Shown: positions 1 through 9,082, counted from the first letter of the stretch. The stretch: DNA of 64,000 nt from Streptomyces camelliae (GCF_027625935.1 NZ_CP115300.1:868001-932000), one strand, 5' to 3'. Notes: a model not told the origin generated them from the letters alone. Numbers and translations are program-made.

Positions 1-168
1 GACGACCTCCTGTTCCTGGTAGCCGAGCAGTGCCGTGGCGCCCCGGGTCCAGCCGATCACCATGCCGTGCGCCGAGATCACCGCGGCCGCGTCGGTGGAC
101 GCGTCGAAGGGATCACCCGGCCCCATGGACGGGGATTCGGCGTTGCTCTCTGGGGCTCTGTCCATCAT
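1..168 (-). CDS. PAS-domain protein, N-terminus only (cut by window edge)
   Basis: Reading leftward from the ATG at 168, 56 codons stay open to the window edge with strong G/C third positions. A GGGGTG ribosome-binding site lies just upstream (about 171-177). After an acidic, disordered first 20 residues the sequence enters a PAS-like fold (AVISAHGMVIGWTRGATALL and then GYQEQEVV), the 'what is this signal' strand-helix pattern seen at the start of PAS domains. In Streptomyces such proteins are usually PAS-GAF-SpoIIE phosphatases or sensor kinases, but the catalytic part lies outside the window, so the output function is unknown. A second in-frame ATG at 165 is possible. Confidence 0.75.
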   Translation of the reverse strand, partial: MMDRAPESNAESPSMGPGDPFDASTDAAAVISAHGMVIGWTRGATALLGYQEQEVV

Positions 169-231
169 TTTCACCCCTCACACCACTATGGTCCTGTTTG
201 CCGTCGGGCGTGCAGGCAAACAGGGAGTGGT

Positions 232-796
232 TCAGCGCCGGCCGGGCGGGGCGTCCGGCAGCGGGGCGCGGCTGCCCTCGCAGGAGTAGACGATCTCCAC
301 CGAGCCCCGGGCAGGGCGCGTCGGCGCTCGAAGGCGAGCCCGGTCGTCGGGCTCAGCGCGGGCGTCAGCCGCATCCCGCCGCCGAACAGCAGGGGTACGA
401 CGACCAGCTCCAGCGTGTCCAGCGCGCCGAGGGCGTGGAAGGTTGGATCGTGCGCGGGCCGCCGACGAGGTGGACGTCGCCGCCCTGGTTGGCCGCGCGG
501 AGCTCTTCCAGCAGCCGCGCCGGGGCGCTGTCGGTGACGACGTGGTCCGGGGTGCCGGCCGGCCGGCGGGAACCGAGCACGAACACCTGGAGCGTCGGCC
601 AGGGCCGGCGGTCGTTGCCCAGGGCGGGCTCGAACGTCGTACGGCCCATCAGCGCCTGCTCGCAGTCCTGGAGGAACTCCCGGATGCCGTGACCGGCGCC
701 GGTCGCGTAGGCCGGGTCGGCCGTGTGGGCCGGCCATCCGTTCGGCGTGGTCACGTAGCCGTCGGCGCTCATGGCCGTACGGGCGCGGATCCTCAT
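232..796 (-). pseudogene. Dihydrofolate reductase/RibD C-terminal family protein, two frameshifts
   Basis: The start ATG at 796 follows a GGGAGA site and opens MRIRARTAMSADGYVT, the usual N-terminus of the small RibD-C/DHFR-like family. The reading runs correctly to about 440 (HLVGGPRTIQ), then homology continues in a second frame (TFHALGALDTLELVVVP, LLFGGGMRLTP) to about 305, then in the third frame (GSVEIVYSCEGS) to a TGA at 232. Each break fits a loss of one base; restoring two bases gives 189 codons, the normal family length. The family members are NADPH-binding reductase-like proteins of mostly unknown substrate. Either the gene is inactive in this strain or the two breaks are assembly errors in G/C runs. 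Confidence 0.8.
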
Positions 797-1146
797 GTCG
801 TCTCCCTCTCCGGTCGGTGCGTGCAAGGCGGTCCGGAGCCAGGGACACCCCGCATCCCTTTCTACGGACGGCAGTTGACGCGTACCATGGGCGAGATCCA
901 CACCGCATGCCCCCTCATCGCGTAAGGACTGAGGTCCATGGTTCCGGCGTCCCGCAGCGGTCGCCGCCGGCACTGAGCCGTCCGCCCGGCGGCGGAGTTC
1001 TCCGTGCCCCTCGCGTCACCTCACGGCGGCCTGACGACCCGGTGTCCCGACACCGCCTGCCTGTCTCGCTTCAGGCTCGTTCCCGTACCCCCGGCCATGC
1101 CCGGCCCTCCTCGGCCCGTGGCCGCCTTCACCGTGAGGTCTTCATC
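797..1146. other. Intergenic stretch, no confident gene
   Basis: About 350 bases between the divergent DHFR-like gene and the acetyltransferase. Long open frames cross it on both strands, but none shows family-like sequence. The only suggestive item is a 12-codon ORF at 938-976 (MVPASRSGRRRH) preceded by AAGGA; it could be a leader peptide, but nothing ties it to the next gene. Confidence 0.4.
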
Positions 1147-1905
1147 GTGCGCACCGATGTCCAGAGCTTTGCCGTCGCCCACCTCCTGCGTCGCCCGGCG
1201 GCCCGCGAAGTCGGCGGCTTCGTCGCGGGGTTCGACCCCTCGACGACCAGCCCGTACGTCAACTACGCCACCCCCTTCCCCGGCGCCGAACCCACGGACC
1301 GGGACCTCGCCGACCTGATCTCCGCCTTCCGCGAGCGCGGGCTCACGCCCCGGCTGGAGTTCGCCCCGGACTCCGCGCCCGCCGTGGAACCCGCGCTGCG
1401 CCGGGCCGGATTCCGTACCGAGGCGGTGCACGAGTACCTGGTCTGTACGCCCGCCACGCTCGCCGAACCGGACCGCGCCGCCCGATCGTTCGAGGTGGAG
1501 GTCCCGGCCACGGACGCGGACTACACCGCGCTCGACGCCGCGCTGTCCGAGGCCTTCGGTGGTGAGTTCCCGCCGTCGCCGGAGGGAGCGGCGCGGTTGC
1601 GGCGCACCGAGGAGGGCGGCGGCGCGGTCCGCTTCGTCCGTGCTCCCGGCGGCGGCTGCGCCGGCGGGGCCCTGTGCACGGCGCCCGCCGAGGGCACCGC
1701 GGAACTGGCCGGCGTCGGCACCCTCCCGGCGCACCGGGGCCGGGGCATAGCCGCCGCGGTCACCCACACCCTGTCGGCGACCCTGTTCGGCCGCGGCGCG
1801 CGGTCCGTGTGGCTGGAGTACTCGGGCGAGGGCTCGCGCCGCGTGTACGAGCGGGTCGGCTTCCGGCCGGGCGGCACGCGACTGTACGTGTCGCTGGACA
1901 GCTGA
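1147..1905 (+). CDS. GNAT family N-acetyltransferase
   Basis: The protein is 252 residues from GTG 1147, chosen because GAGGTC sits 8 bases upstream and the family-like sequence begins right after it (RTDVQSFAVAHLL); the frame is open further upstream but without resemblance to anything. The C-terminal third carries the acetyl-CoA-binding signature: GVGTLPAHRGRGIAAAV (the R/Q-x-x-G-x-G/A loop) followed by the W-L-E-Y strand and RVYERVGFRPGG, the typical GNAT end. The N-terminal half looks like a degenerate second GNAT fold, as in two-domain acetyltransferases. The acyl acceptor cannot be told from sequence. It stands alone, divergent from the DHFR-like gene. Confidence 0.85.
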   Translation: MRTDVQSFAVAHLLRRPAAREVGGFVAGFDPSTTSPYVNYATPFPGAEPTDRDLADLISAFRERGLTPRLEFAPDSAPAVEPALRRAGFRTEAVHEYLVCTPATLAEPDRAARSFEVEVPATDADYTALDAALSEAFGGEFPPSPEGAARLRRTEEGGGAVRFVRAPGGGCAGGALCTAPAEGTAELAGVGTLPAHRGRGIAAAVTHTLSATLFGRGARSVWLEYSGEGSRRVYERVGFRPGGTRLYVSLDS

Positions 1906-1979
1906 CCCCGGCGCGCGGAGGTCAGGCCGGCCGACGCCATGACCGCCCAACATCCCTTCCGTGCCCGGCCGTTCGGGCG

Positions 1980-2945
1980 CTACAGCCGGCGCGCGTACCG
2001 GTCGGTGGCCGCCACCAGCGCCTCGGCCATCGCGGCCGCCCCGGCGTTGTGCCCGGTGTCGGCCACGATCACCAACTCGCTGCCGGGCCAGGCGTGATGG
2101 AGGCGCCAGACGATGCCGAGGAGGTTGCCGAAGTCGAGGGCGCCCTGGACCAGGGTGCCGGGGATGCCCTTGAGGAGGTGGGCATGGCGCAGGATCACGC
2201 CGTCGCCGTCGCCGTCGCCGAGGAAGTGGCCGTTGCCCCAGTAGTGGGTGACGGTGCGGGCGAAGCCCATGCGGAACTCGGGGTCCTCGTAGCGTTCGAC
2301 CGAGCGGGGCGGTGCCGGGATCATGGCCGTCTCCCAGTCGGTCCAGGCGCGCGCGGCCCGTGCCCGCACCGCGGCGTCGGGGGATTCCAGGAGCCGGTGG
2401 TAGGCGGCGGCGAGGTTGCCGTCGCGTTCAGCGGCGGGCACCTGGGAGCGGAACCGCTCGAAGGCGTCCGGGAAGACCCGGCCGAGGCCCCGGGTCAGCA
2501 ACTCCACCTCGGCGTCGGAGCCGGTGGCGACCCCGGTCAGCACCAGCTCGGTGACGGCGTCCGGGTGGGTCTGGGCGTAGCGCAGCCCGAGCACCGAGCC
2601 CCAGGACACACCCCACACCAGCCACCGGTCGATGCCCAGGTGACGGCGCAACTGCTCCAGATCGGTGATGAGATGAGCCGTCGTGTTGACGCTCATGTCG
2701 GTGTCGTGGCGGCTCGCGTGCGGGGTGGAGCGGCCGCAGCCGCGCTGGTCGAGCAGGACGATCCGGTAGGCGGCGGGGTCGAACAGCCGCCGGAAGTACG
2801 GGGTGCAGCCGGAGCCGGGGCCGCCGTGCAGGACCAGGGCGGGCTTGCCGTCGGGGTTGCCGCAGGTCTCCCAGTACACGTGATTGCCGTCGCCCGCGTC
2901 GAGCATGCCGGTCTCGTACGGTTCGATCTCCGGGTGAAGGGACAT
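1980..2945 (-). CDS. pip: Prolyl aminopeptidase (proline iminopeptidase), alpha/beta hydrolase
   Basis: A 321-residue cytosolic serine peptidase that removes N-terminal proline from peptides. The oxyanion motif HGGPGSG comes early (about 41-47), the nucleophile elbow is GVSWGS, the acid is in QGALDF and the catalytic His in ADTGHNAG near the C-terminus. DQRGCGRSTPH is the family signature after strand 4. Length matches the S33 family. The start ATG at 2945 is preceded by a GGGTGAAGG site. It is divergent from the polysaccharide deacetylase across about 180 bases. Confidence 0.93.
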   Translation of the reverse strand: MSLHPEIEPYETGMLDAGDGNHVYWETCGNPDGKPALVLHGGPGSGCTPYFRRLFDPAAYRIVLLDQRGCGRSTPHASRHDTDMSVNTTAHLITDLEQLRRHLGIDRWLVWGVSWGSVLGLRYAQTHPDAVTELVLTGVATGSDAEVELLTRGLGRVFPDAFERFRSQVPAAERDGNLAAAYHRLLESPDAAVRARAARAWTDWETAMIPAPPRSVERYEDPEFRMGFARTVTHYWGNGHFLGDGDGDGVILRHAHLLKGIPGTLVQGALDFGNLLGIVWRLHHAWPGSELVIVADTGHNAGAAAMAEALVAATDRYARRL

Positions 2946-3126
2946 CCCGGCAACGTAGCGCAGGTCGGAAGTCCGCGCTCCGGGCGATACCCTCGGTGCG
3001 CTCTGTCGCGGAAGCGCCCCGGAATTGTCCGTGATCGGTAACAGAGGGATCCCGTGATCAACCCGGCCCGTCCTGACAGGTGCACAAGAAGTCGGCGGCA
3101 CGGCACGGATCAGAACAGGGGCGGAC

Positions 3127-3915
3127 ATGGCGCGGCACAGCGGGCGGGGTTGGTACGGCCGGATGGTCGCGGCGGCGGTCGGGGTGACGGCGGTCGCCGC
3201 CGCGACCTCGGTGTGGACCGCGCAGGCGGGGCAGTCGAGCGGCGGCACGGCACGGCACGGCGCTGCGGCGCAGCCCGCCGCGCCGCAGCAGCAGAAGGAG
3301 AAGGTGGCGGCCGTGTCCCCCGTCATCGCCCACGCCTCGGACGGCGGCGCACACGCGGTCAACATCACGATCGACGACGGCCCGGACCCGGTGTGGACCC
3401 CGCAGGTGCTCCAAGTGCTGCGCGACAACGGGGTGAAGGCGACGTTCTGCATGATCGGCCCGCAGGCGCAGTCGCACCCGGACCTGGTCCGGCAGGTGGT
3501 GGCGGCCGGGCACCGGCTGTGCGACCACACGGTGTCCCACGACACCACGATGGACAAGAAGTCCGAGGCCTACCAGTCGCAGCAGATCCTGGACGCGGAG
3601 CGGCAGATCACCCAGGCGTCCGGTGGCGTACAGCCGTTGTACTACCGGGCCCCGGGCGGCGCCTTCACGCCGTACAGTCGCACTCTCGCCGCCTCGCACG
3701 GCATGCGGCCGCTGGGCTGGAACGTGGACTCCAAGGACTTCGAGCGGCCGGGCACCGACGCCATCGTGGCCACGGTCAAGCGCGAGCTGGCCAACGGTCC
3801 GACGATCCTCTTCCACGACGCGGGCGGCGACCGCTCCCAGACCGTGGCCGCACTGCGCAGCCTGCTGCCGTGGCTGAAGCAGCAGGGCTACACCTTCGGT
3901 TTCCCGGTGCGCTGA
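3127..3915 (+). CDS. Secreted polysaccharide deacetylase (NodB homology, CE4)
   Basis: The 262-residue protein starts with MARHSGRGWYGRM and a hydrophobic alanine/valine-rich stretch, so it is exported or membrane anchored. The NodB domain occupies about residues 75-262 with all five CE4 motifs: TIDDGPD (catalytic base and metal Asp), HTVSH (two metal His), RAPGG, a GWNVDSKDF motif, and ILFHDAGG near the end. These enzymes remove acetyl groups from chitin oligomers, peptidoglycan or related polymers in a metal-dependent reaction. Context does not reveal the substrate. Upstream the eight-base element CCGTGATC occurs twice (3029-3036 and 3052-3059), possibly a regulatory repeat. Confidence 0.92.
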   Translation: MARHSGRGWYGRMVAAAVGVTAVAAATSVWTAQAGQSSGGTARHGAAAQPAAPQQQKEKVAAVSPVIAHASDGGAHAVNITIDDGPDPVWTPQVLQVLRDNGVKATFCMIGPQAQSHPDLVRQVVAAGHRLCDHTVSHDTTMDKKSEAYQSQQILDAERQITQASGGVQPLYYRAPGGAFTPYSRTLAASHGMRPLGWNVDSKDFERPGTDAIVATVKRELANGPTILFHDAGGDRSQTVAALRSLLPWLKQQGYTFGFPVR

Positions 3916-3938
3916 CCGGCCGTTCCCGGTACGGCACT

Positions 3939-4405
3939 TCAGTCGAGGCGGGCACGGGAAGCGGCCATGAGTGTGCGTATCGCGCCGCCGAGCAGGCCCG
4001 CCGCCGCGCCGTGTCCGCTGACCAGGTCGTACGCCCACGCCAGGTCGGCCGTCGGCGCGAGGGCCGGCACACCGAGGGCGGTGGGCGGGACGGCAGGCCG
4101 GCCGGGGGCGCCGGACGGGAGCAGGTGCCGGGCGCCCGCCCACAGGGCCAGGTGACCGCCGGCCGAGTGTCCGCCGTAGATCACGCGTTCCGGGTCGATC
4201 CGGCCCGGCGTGGCCTGTGCGGCAGGCCCGGCAGCAGGTCGGCGGCCCGCGCGGTGTCCGTGAACGTGGCCGGCCGGCCACCGCCGCCGCCGCCGACCCG
4301 CCGGTACTCGACGCTCGCGACCGCGCAGCCGGTCTCCGCCGTGAGGGCCCCGAGGAACCCGGCGACCTGGTCCACGGCGACCATCCCGACCAGGTGACCG
4401 ACCAT
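3939..4405 (-). pseudogene. Remnant of an alpha/beta hydrolase (arylformamidase-like)
   Basis: Two overlapping minus-strand frames together resemble the middle of an esterase/arylformamidase: first VAGFLGALTAETGCAVASVE plus YRR (about 4290-4400), then, after a one-base slip near 4215, RIDPERVIYGGHSAGGHLAL with the GHSAGG nucleophile elbow, followed by a proline-rich tail. The oxyanion HGG motif that should come first and the Asp/His end of the triad are absent; the frame instead ends in AIRTLMAASRARLD. Missing both ends and carrying an internal frameshift, it should encode no active enzyme. It lies convergent to the deacetylase. Confidence 0.7.
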
Positions 4406-4598
4406 TTCCCGCCCGAGAGGCCGGAAGGGGCCGAAGTCACAGAACCGGTCCTGCCGCTCCTGTGTACGGCAGTGCGCCGGCCAACCACCGGTGAACCCCG
4501 GGGGAATTCTTGGTCACCGAAATCCCGGGACGGGTGTTCGGTTCCGGAGGGGCGCCTACCATGAGGCCGTTGCGTACGTCGTCCCGGAAAGGCTCGCC

Positions 4599-5807
4599 AT
4601 GCCGTTGCCTCGCCTCGGCACGCGGTCCGTTCGTCTCCGGACGGCACCCGCCGTGTTCGTCGTTCTCGCCGTGGCCCTCGGGGGCACACTGCTGGCGGTC
4701 TCGCCGGACGGCGCACGGCACGGCAAGGCGTCCGCCGGCGCGTCGGGGCACGCCGTCATCGAGGTGTCGGAGAGCCGCTGCGGCAGTGGCTGGACCCGGC
4801 CCGAGCCCGGAGTGCGGACCTTCGACCTGCACAACTCCTCCGACGGCGCCGCCGAGGTCTATCTGGAGGACCCGGACAGCCACGCGGTGTACGGCGAGGT
4901 GGAGGGCATCGCGCCCGGTACGACACGGCAGTTGACGGTCCGGGTCGGCAAGGGGTCGTACGCCTTCGAGTGCGTGCCCGACGACGCCGACGCCGTCACC
5001 GGGCCCACCGTGCGCATCACCTCGGGTCAGCGCGGCCCGGGCGCGGCACCGGTCAGCGAGCACGACCTGATCCCGCCCGCCCTCTCCTACCAGAAGTGGG
5101 TCGGCGACGGCCTCGCCGACGTCGTACGGCTGACCACCCGGCTCCAGCGGGACATCGACGGCGGCGATCTCGCCGCCGCCCGGTCCGACTGGCTGCCCGC
5201 GCATCTGGAGTACGAGCGGCTGGGTGCCGCGTACGACGCCTTCGGGGACGCGGACGCGCAGATCAACGGCACCGACGCGGGTCTGGCCGACGGGGTGCGC
5301 GACAAGGACTTCGCCGGGTTCCACCGGATCGAGTACGGGCTGTGGCACGGCGAGTCGTCCGACGGGCTGCGCGCCCCGGCGGCGGCGCTGGCCAAGGCGC
5401 TGACCGGGCTGCGCGACAGCTGGGCGCAGACCCGGATGGACCCGGCCCAGCTGGGGCTGCGCGCGCACGAGATCCTGGAGAACACCGTGCAGTTCGAGCT
5501 GACCGGCCGCACCGACTACGGCAGCGGTAGCAACCTCGCCACCGCCCGCGCCAACCTCGACGGCACCCGCCAGGTGCTGTCCCGGCTGCGCCCGCTGCTC
5601 ACCACGCGGTACGCCGATCTGCCGGGCCTGGACCAGGAGTTGGACCGCGCCCAGCGAACCCTCGACGGCTTCCGGCACGGCCCGGGCTGGACCCCGCTGG
5701 ACCAGCTGAGCCGGGCCCAGCGGGAGCAGGCCGACTCGGTGCTCGGCGACCTGGTGGAGCGGCTGGCCTCGGTGGCCACCCTGTGCGACCCGCGGAGGAC
5801 CGTGTGA
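4599..5807 (+). CDS. efeO: EfeO-type iron-uptake lipoprotein/periplasmic component (imelysin domain)
   Basis: The start is ATG 4599 after GGAAAGG; it gives 402 residues with an N-terminal membrane/signal segment (about 14-34). Residues about 45-140 form a cupredoxin-like domain, and the rest is the M75/imelysin helical domain with the diagnostic HxxE motif in FHRIEYGLW plus [10 protein letters not shown]. In EfeUOB systems EfeO binds iron outside the membrane and works with the DyP peroxidase EfeB and permease EfeU. The next gene begins inside its stop codon (GTGA), so efeO and efeB are translationally coupled. No efeU permease gene precedes it; upstream is a decayed hydrolase. Confidence 0.93.
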   Translation: MPLPRLGTRSVRLRTAPAVFVVLAVALGGTLLAVSPDGARHGKASAGASGHAVIEVSESRCGSGWTRPEPGVRTFDLHNSSDGAAEVYLEDPDSHAVYGEVEGIAPGTTRQLTVRVGKGSYAFECVPDDADAVTGPTVRITSGQRGPGAAPVSEHDLIPPALSYQKWVGDGLADVVRLTTRLQRDIDGGDLAAARSDWLPAHLEYERLGAAYDAFGDADAQINGTDAGLADGVRDKDFAGFHRIEYGLWHGESSDGLRAPAAALAKALTGLRDSWAQTRMDPAQLGLRAHEILENTVQFELTGRTDYGSGSNLATARANLDGTRQVLSRLRPLLTTRYADLPGLDQELDRAQRTLDGFRHGPGWTPLDQLSRAQREQADSVLGDLVERLASVATLCDPRRTV

Positions 5808-7060
5808 ACGCCGAGGACCGTATGAGCGAGGTCCGTGTGAACGAGGGCGGACGGCCCGGCGGCCTGGGCCGGCGCGGTTTTCTGCGGGGTGCCGCCCTGG
5901 CGGGAGCCGGCCTCGCCACGAGCGCCGCCGCCCCTGCCGTACCGGCCGACGGCACCCCCGTGATCGCTCCCTTCCACGGCGTCCACCAGGCCTCCGCCAT
6001 CGCCGCTCCGCGCCGTACCAGCGTCTTCGCCGCCCTCGACGTGACCGCGGGGACGCGTGCCGAACTCGCCGACGTGCTGCGCACGCTGACCGAGCGGGCC
6101 CGCTTCCTCACCTCGGGCGGGACGCCGGACCCGGCCGGCATCACCGGCCCGCCCGCCGACTCGGGCGTCCTCGGCGACCAGGTGCCCGGCGGTCGGCTGG
6201 CCGTCACCGTGGGCGTCGGCGCCTCGCTCTTCGACGACCGGTACGGGCTGGCCGCGCGAAAGCCCCGCCGGCTGACCGCGATGCCCACCTTCCCGGACGA
6301 CGACCTCAAGGCCGAGTGGTGCCACGGCGACCTCAGCCTCCATCTGCACGCCGACGACACCGACACCACGCTGCACGCGCTGCGCGACATCGCCCGGCAC
6401 ACCCGGGGCGCCCTGCAGGTCCGCTGGCGGCTGGACGGCTTCAGCAGCCCGCCCCGCCCCTCGGGCACCCCGCGCAATCTGCTGGGCTTCAAGGACGGCA
6501 TCGCCAACCCGGACACCGGCAGCGCGCGGGAGATGGACCGTCTGATCTGGGTGGGCACGGGCGCCGGCGAGCCGGACTGGGCGGTCGGCGGCAGCTATCA
6601 GGTGGTCCGGCTGATCCGGATGCTGGTGGAGTTCTGGGACCGGGTCTCGCTCAGCGAGCAGGAGCGGATGTTCGGCCGCTCCCGGGTCTCCGGCGCGCCG
6701 CTGGACGGCGACCACGAGCACGACACGCCGAAGTACGCCGACGACCCCAAGGGTGACGTCATCCCGCTGGACGCGCACATACGCCTCGCCAACCCGCGCA
6801 CCCCCGCCACCGCCGACCAGCGGCTGCTGCGCCGCGCGTACAACTACGACCGGGGCATGGACGCCAACGGCAACCTCGACATGGGGCTGCTGTTCTGCTG
6901 CTACCAGCAGGATCTGAAGCGGCAGTTCGAGACGGTGCAGCACCGGCTGGCGGGCGAGCCGCTGACGGACTACATCAGCCCGTTCGGCGGCGGCTACTTC
7001 TTCGCGCTGCCCGGCGTGCGGGACGCGTCCGACTGGTACGGACGCGCCCTGCTCGCCTGA
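5804..7060 (+). CDS. efeB: EfeB, Tat-exported Dyp-type haem peroxidase/deferrochelatase
   Basis: The GTG at 5804 overlaps the efeO stop by four bases and follows GGAGGA. The 418-residue product has a twin-arginine signal (LGRRGFLRG, Arg 23-24) and an Ala-rich hydrophobic region. The Dyp motif [11 protein letters not shown] lies near residue 230 (distal Asp), and the His in [10 protein letters not shown] (about 324) is the likely proximal haem ligand. EfeB oxidises ferrous iron or peroxides and has been proposed to release iron from haem. With efeO it forms a two-gene iron system. No classical iron box is visible upstream of efeO. Confidence 0.94.
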   Translation: MNAEDRMSEVRVNEGGRPGGLGRRGFLRGAALAGAGLATSAAAPAVPADGTPVIAPFHGVHQASAIAAPRRTSVFAALDVTAGTRAELADVLRTLTERARFLTSGGTPDPAGITGPPADSGVLGDQVPGGRLAVTVGVGASLFDDRYGLAARKPRRLTAMPTFPDDDLKAEWCHGDLSLHLHADDTDTTLHALRDIARHTRGALQVRWRLDGFSSPPRPSGTPRNLLGFKDGIANPDTGSAREMDRLIWVGTGAGEPDWAVGGSYQVVRLIRMLVEFWDRVSLSEQERMFGRSRVSGAPLDGDHEHDTPKYADDPKGDVIPLDAHIRLANPRTPATADQRLLRRAYNYDRGMDANGNLDMGLLFCCYQQDLKRQFETVQHRLAGEPLTDYISPFGGGYFFALPGVRDASDWYGRALLA

Positions 7061-7076
7061 ACCTGTCCGGACAGGT
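7061..7076. promoter_or_regulatory. Perfect 16-bp palindrome after efeB
   Basis: ACCTGTCC followed at once by its complement GGACAGGT begins directly after the efeB stop codon. A further half-like ACAGGTC occurs at about 7087-7093. With no loop it is a poor terminator, so a binding site for a dimeric regulator is the more natural reading; the regulator is unknown. Confidence 0.4.
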
Positions 7077-7122
7077 CGAAGGCCGAACAGGTCAACACAG
7101 AGTCAAGTTTTGCCCCAGCATC

Positions 7123-7155
7123 CCTGACTCGGTGTTCACTCGCGCGTCATCATGG
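7123..7155 (+). promoter_or_regulatory. Candidate PHO box (PhoP operator)
   Basis: Three consecutive 11-base direct units precede the phosphoesterase gene: CCTGACTCGGT (7123-7133), GTTCACTCGCG (7134-7144) and CGTCATCATGG (7145-7155). The middle unit matches the published Streptomyces PHO-box unit G(G/T)TCAYYYR(G/C)G at every position and the third at 8 of 11. The site lies about 80 bases before the start codon, where a PhoP-activated promoter is expected. Confidence 0.65.
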
Positions 7156-7236
7156 CTCCGCCGTCGCGCCGTGCGGCGGGCACAGCATTCGTGCTCGTAC
7201 AACGCACAGACGTTCTGTCCGGAGGGGTTGACCATC

Positions 7237-9066
7237 ATGGCCAGCAGAGGAAGACGAGCCGCTATGCGGAGCCTGGGCGCACTCGCGGGCGCCGCTGCGC
7301 TCACCGTGCTCGGCAGCAATGCGCCGGGGTGGGCCGCAGCGCCCGCGAGCGCGCCGGGCGGGCACTCCTCGACCGCCACGCCGATCAAGCACGTGGTCGT
7401 GCTGTTCGACGAGAACATCTCGTTCGACCACTACTTCGCGACCTACCCGAAGGCCGCCAACACCGACGGTACGAAGTTCACGGCGGCGAAGAACACCCCC
7501 AAGGACATCGACACCCTCGCGCACGCGGGCCTGCTGACGAAGAACCCGAACCAGTACGCGCCGAAGCGGCTCTCCCCCGCGCAGGCGATGACCTGCGACC
7601 AGAACCACAACTACGGTGCCGAGCAGCTCGCCTACGACGGCGGCAAGGCCGACCAGTTCGTGCAGAACACCGAGGTCGACAAGTGCAGCGGCGGCCTGTT
7701 CGGCGAGCCCGGCCTGGTGATGGACTACTACGACGGCAACACCGTCACCGCGCTGTGGAACTACGCCCAGCACTACTCCCTGGGCGACCGCTCCTACAGC
7801 TCGGTCTACGGCCCCTCCACGCCCGGCGCGCTGAACCTGATCTCCGGCAACACGCACGGTGCCATCTCCGTCGACCCGAAGACCGGCCAGCAGACCTCGA
7901 CGCCCGACCCGTACGCCGTGAAGTCCCCCGACGCCAAGGGCGTGGGCACGGTCATCAACGACCCCGACCCGGCCTACGACGACTGCTCCGGCAAGGACCA
8001 CACCAGCACCAACGCGCTGGCGGCGATGCAGGGCAAGAACATCGGTGACCTGCTCAACGCCAAGAACCTGACCTGGGGCTGGTTCCAGGGCGGCTTCCGG
8101 CCGTCGACCGCGTGGAACGGCACCTCGGGCTCCTACGCCAAGTGCGACACCACGCACACCAACGTGGGCGGCGCGGCCGTGTCGGACTACAGCCCGCACC
8201 ACAACCCGTTCTCGTACTACAAGTCGACGGCCAACCCGCACCACCTGGCCCCGAAGAACGTCTCCGAGATCGGTCACAACGGTCAGGCCAACCACAACTA
8301 CGACCTGACCGACTTCTCCGCCGCGCTCAAGGCGGGCAAGCTCCCGGCCGTGAGCTTCCTCAAGGCCGGTGAGTACCAGGACGGCCACGCCGGCTACTCC
8401 GACCCGCTCGACGAGCAGCACTTCCTCGTCCAGCAGATCAACGCGATCCAGAGCTCGCCGCAGTGGAAGTCCACCGCGATCGTGGTCGCCTACGACGACT
8501 CCGACGGCTGGTACGACCACGCCTACGTCACCCCGAAGAACGGCTCCACGGACACCTCGCTCGGCTCCAACGGCAAGGCGACGGACAGCCCCGCCTGCCA
8601 GAAGGGCCCGAAGGCGGCCGGCGGCTACGCGGACCGCTGCGGCCCCGGCACCCGCCAGCCGCTGCTCGTCATCTCGCCGTACAGCAAGGTGAACAAGGTC
8701 GACCACACGCTGACCGACCAGGCGTCCATCACCCGCTTCATCGAGGACAACTGGCACACCGGCCGCATCGGCGACCACTCCTTCGACGCCACGGCGGGCT
8801 CTCTGTCCGGCCTGTTCGACTTCCGGCACCCGAACGGCAAGCAGGTGCTGCTGAACTCCGACGGCTCGGTCAAGTCCGTCGGCCCGATCAAGTACGTCGC
8901 CCCGGTGGACACCAGCATCACCCCGGGTCCGGCGATGCAGAACACGGCCAACGCGACCAGCACCTCCGGCTTCCCGGCCCTTCCGGTCGGCCTCGGCGTG
9001 GGCGCCCTGCTGGCCGCGGGCGCGACCGGCACGTACCTGACGATGCGCCGCAAGCAGCGCGCCTGA
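7237..9066 (+). CDS. Cell-surface phosphoesterase (acid phosphatase/phospholipase C superfamily)
   Basis: The start ATG at 7237 follows GGAGGGG. The 609-residue protein has a signal peptide, a large phosphoesterase-family (PF04185-type) domain beginning IKHVVVLFDENISFDHYFAT, the metal/nucleophile region of this family, and later motifs GHNGQANHNYDLTDF, DGHAGYSDPLDEQ and YDDSDGWYDH. The C-terminus ends in a hydrophobic helix (LPVGLGVGALLAAGAT) and a basic tail, so the enzyme is probably tethered to the membrane facing outward. These proteins hydrolyse phosphomonoesters or phospholipids. The upstream PHO box suggests expression under phosphate starvation, consistent with phosphate scavenging. 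Confidence 0.9.
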   Translation: MASRGRRAAMRSLGALAGAAALTVLGSNAPGWAAAPASAPGGHSSTATPIKHVVVLFDENISFDHYFATYPKAANTDGTKFTAAKNTPKDIDTLAHAGLLTKNPNQYAPKRLSPAQAMTCDQNHNYGAEQLAYDGGKADQFVQNTEVDKCSGGLFGEPGLVMDYYDGNTVTALWNYAQHYSLGDRSYSSVYGPSTPGALNLISGNTHGAISVDPKTGQQTSTPDPYAVKSPDAKGVGTVINDPDPAYDDCSGKDHTSTNALAAMQGKNIGDLLNAKNLTWGWFQGGFRPSTAWNGTSGSYAKCDTTHTNVGGAAVSDYSPHHNPFSYYKSTANPHHLAPKNVSEIGHNGQANHNYDLTDFSAALKAGKLPAVSFLKAGEYQDGHAGYSDPLDEQHFLVQQINAIQSSPQWKSTAIVVAYDDSDGWYDHAYVTPKNGSTDTSLGSNGKATDSPACQKGPKAAGGYADRCGPGTRQPLLVISPYSKVNKVDHTLTDQASITRFIEDNWHTGRIGDHSFDATAGSLSGLFDFRHPNGKQVLLNSDGSVKSVGPIKYVAPVDTSITPGPAMQNTANATSTSGFPALPVGLGVGALLAAGATGTYLTMRRKQRA

Positions 9067-9082
9067 TCGTCCACACCTGAAG

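Noticed and set aside
817..1146. Upstream extension of the acetyltransferase frame to 817
   Set aside because: The added ~110 residues are Arg/Pro/Ser noise overlapping the divergent gene's promoter; GTG 1147 has a proper ribosome-binding site.
3029..3059. CCGTGATC direct repeat as a riboswitch part
   Set aside because: No conserved riboswitch core or terminator follows; kept only as a possible protein site in the deacetylase entry.
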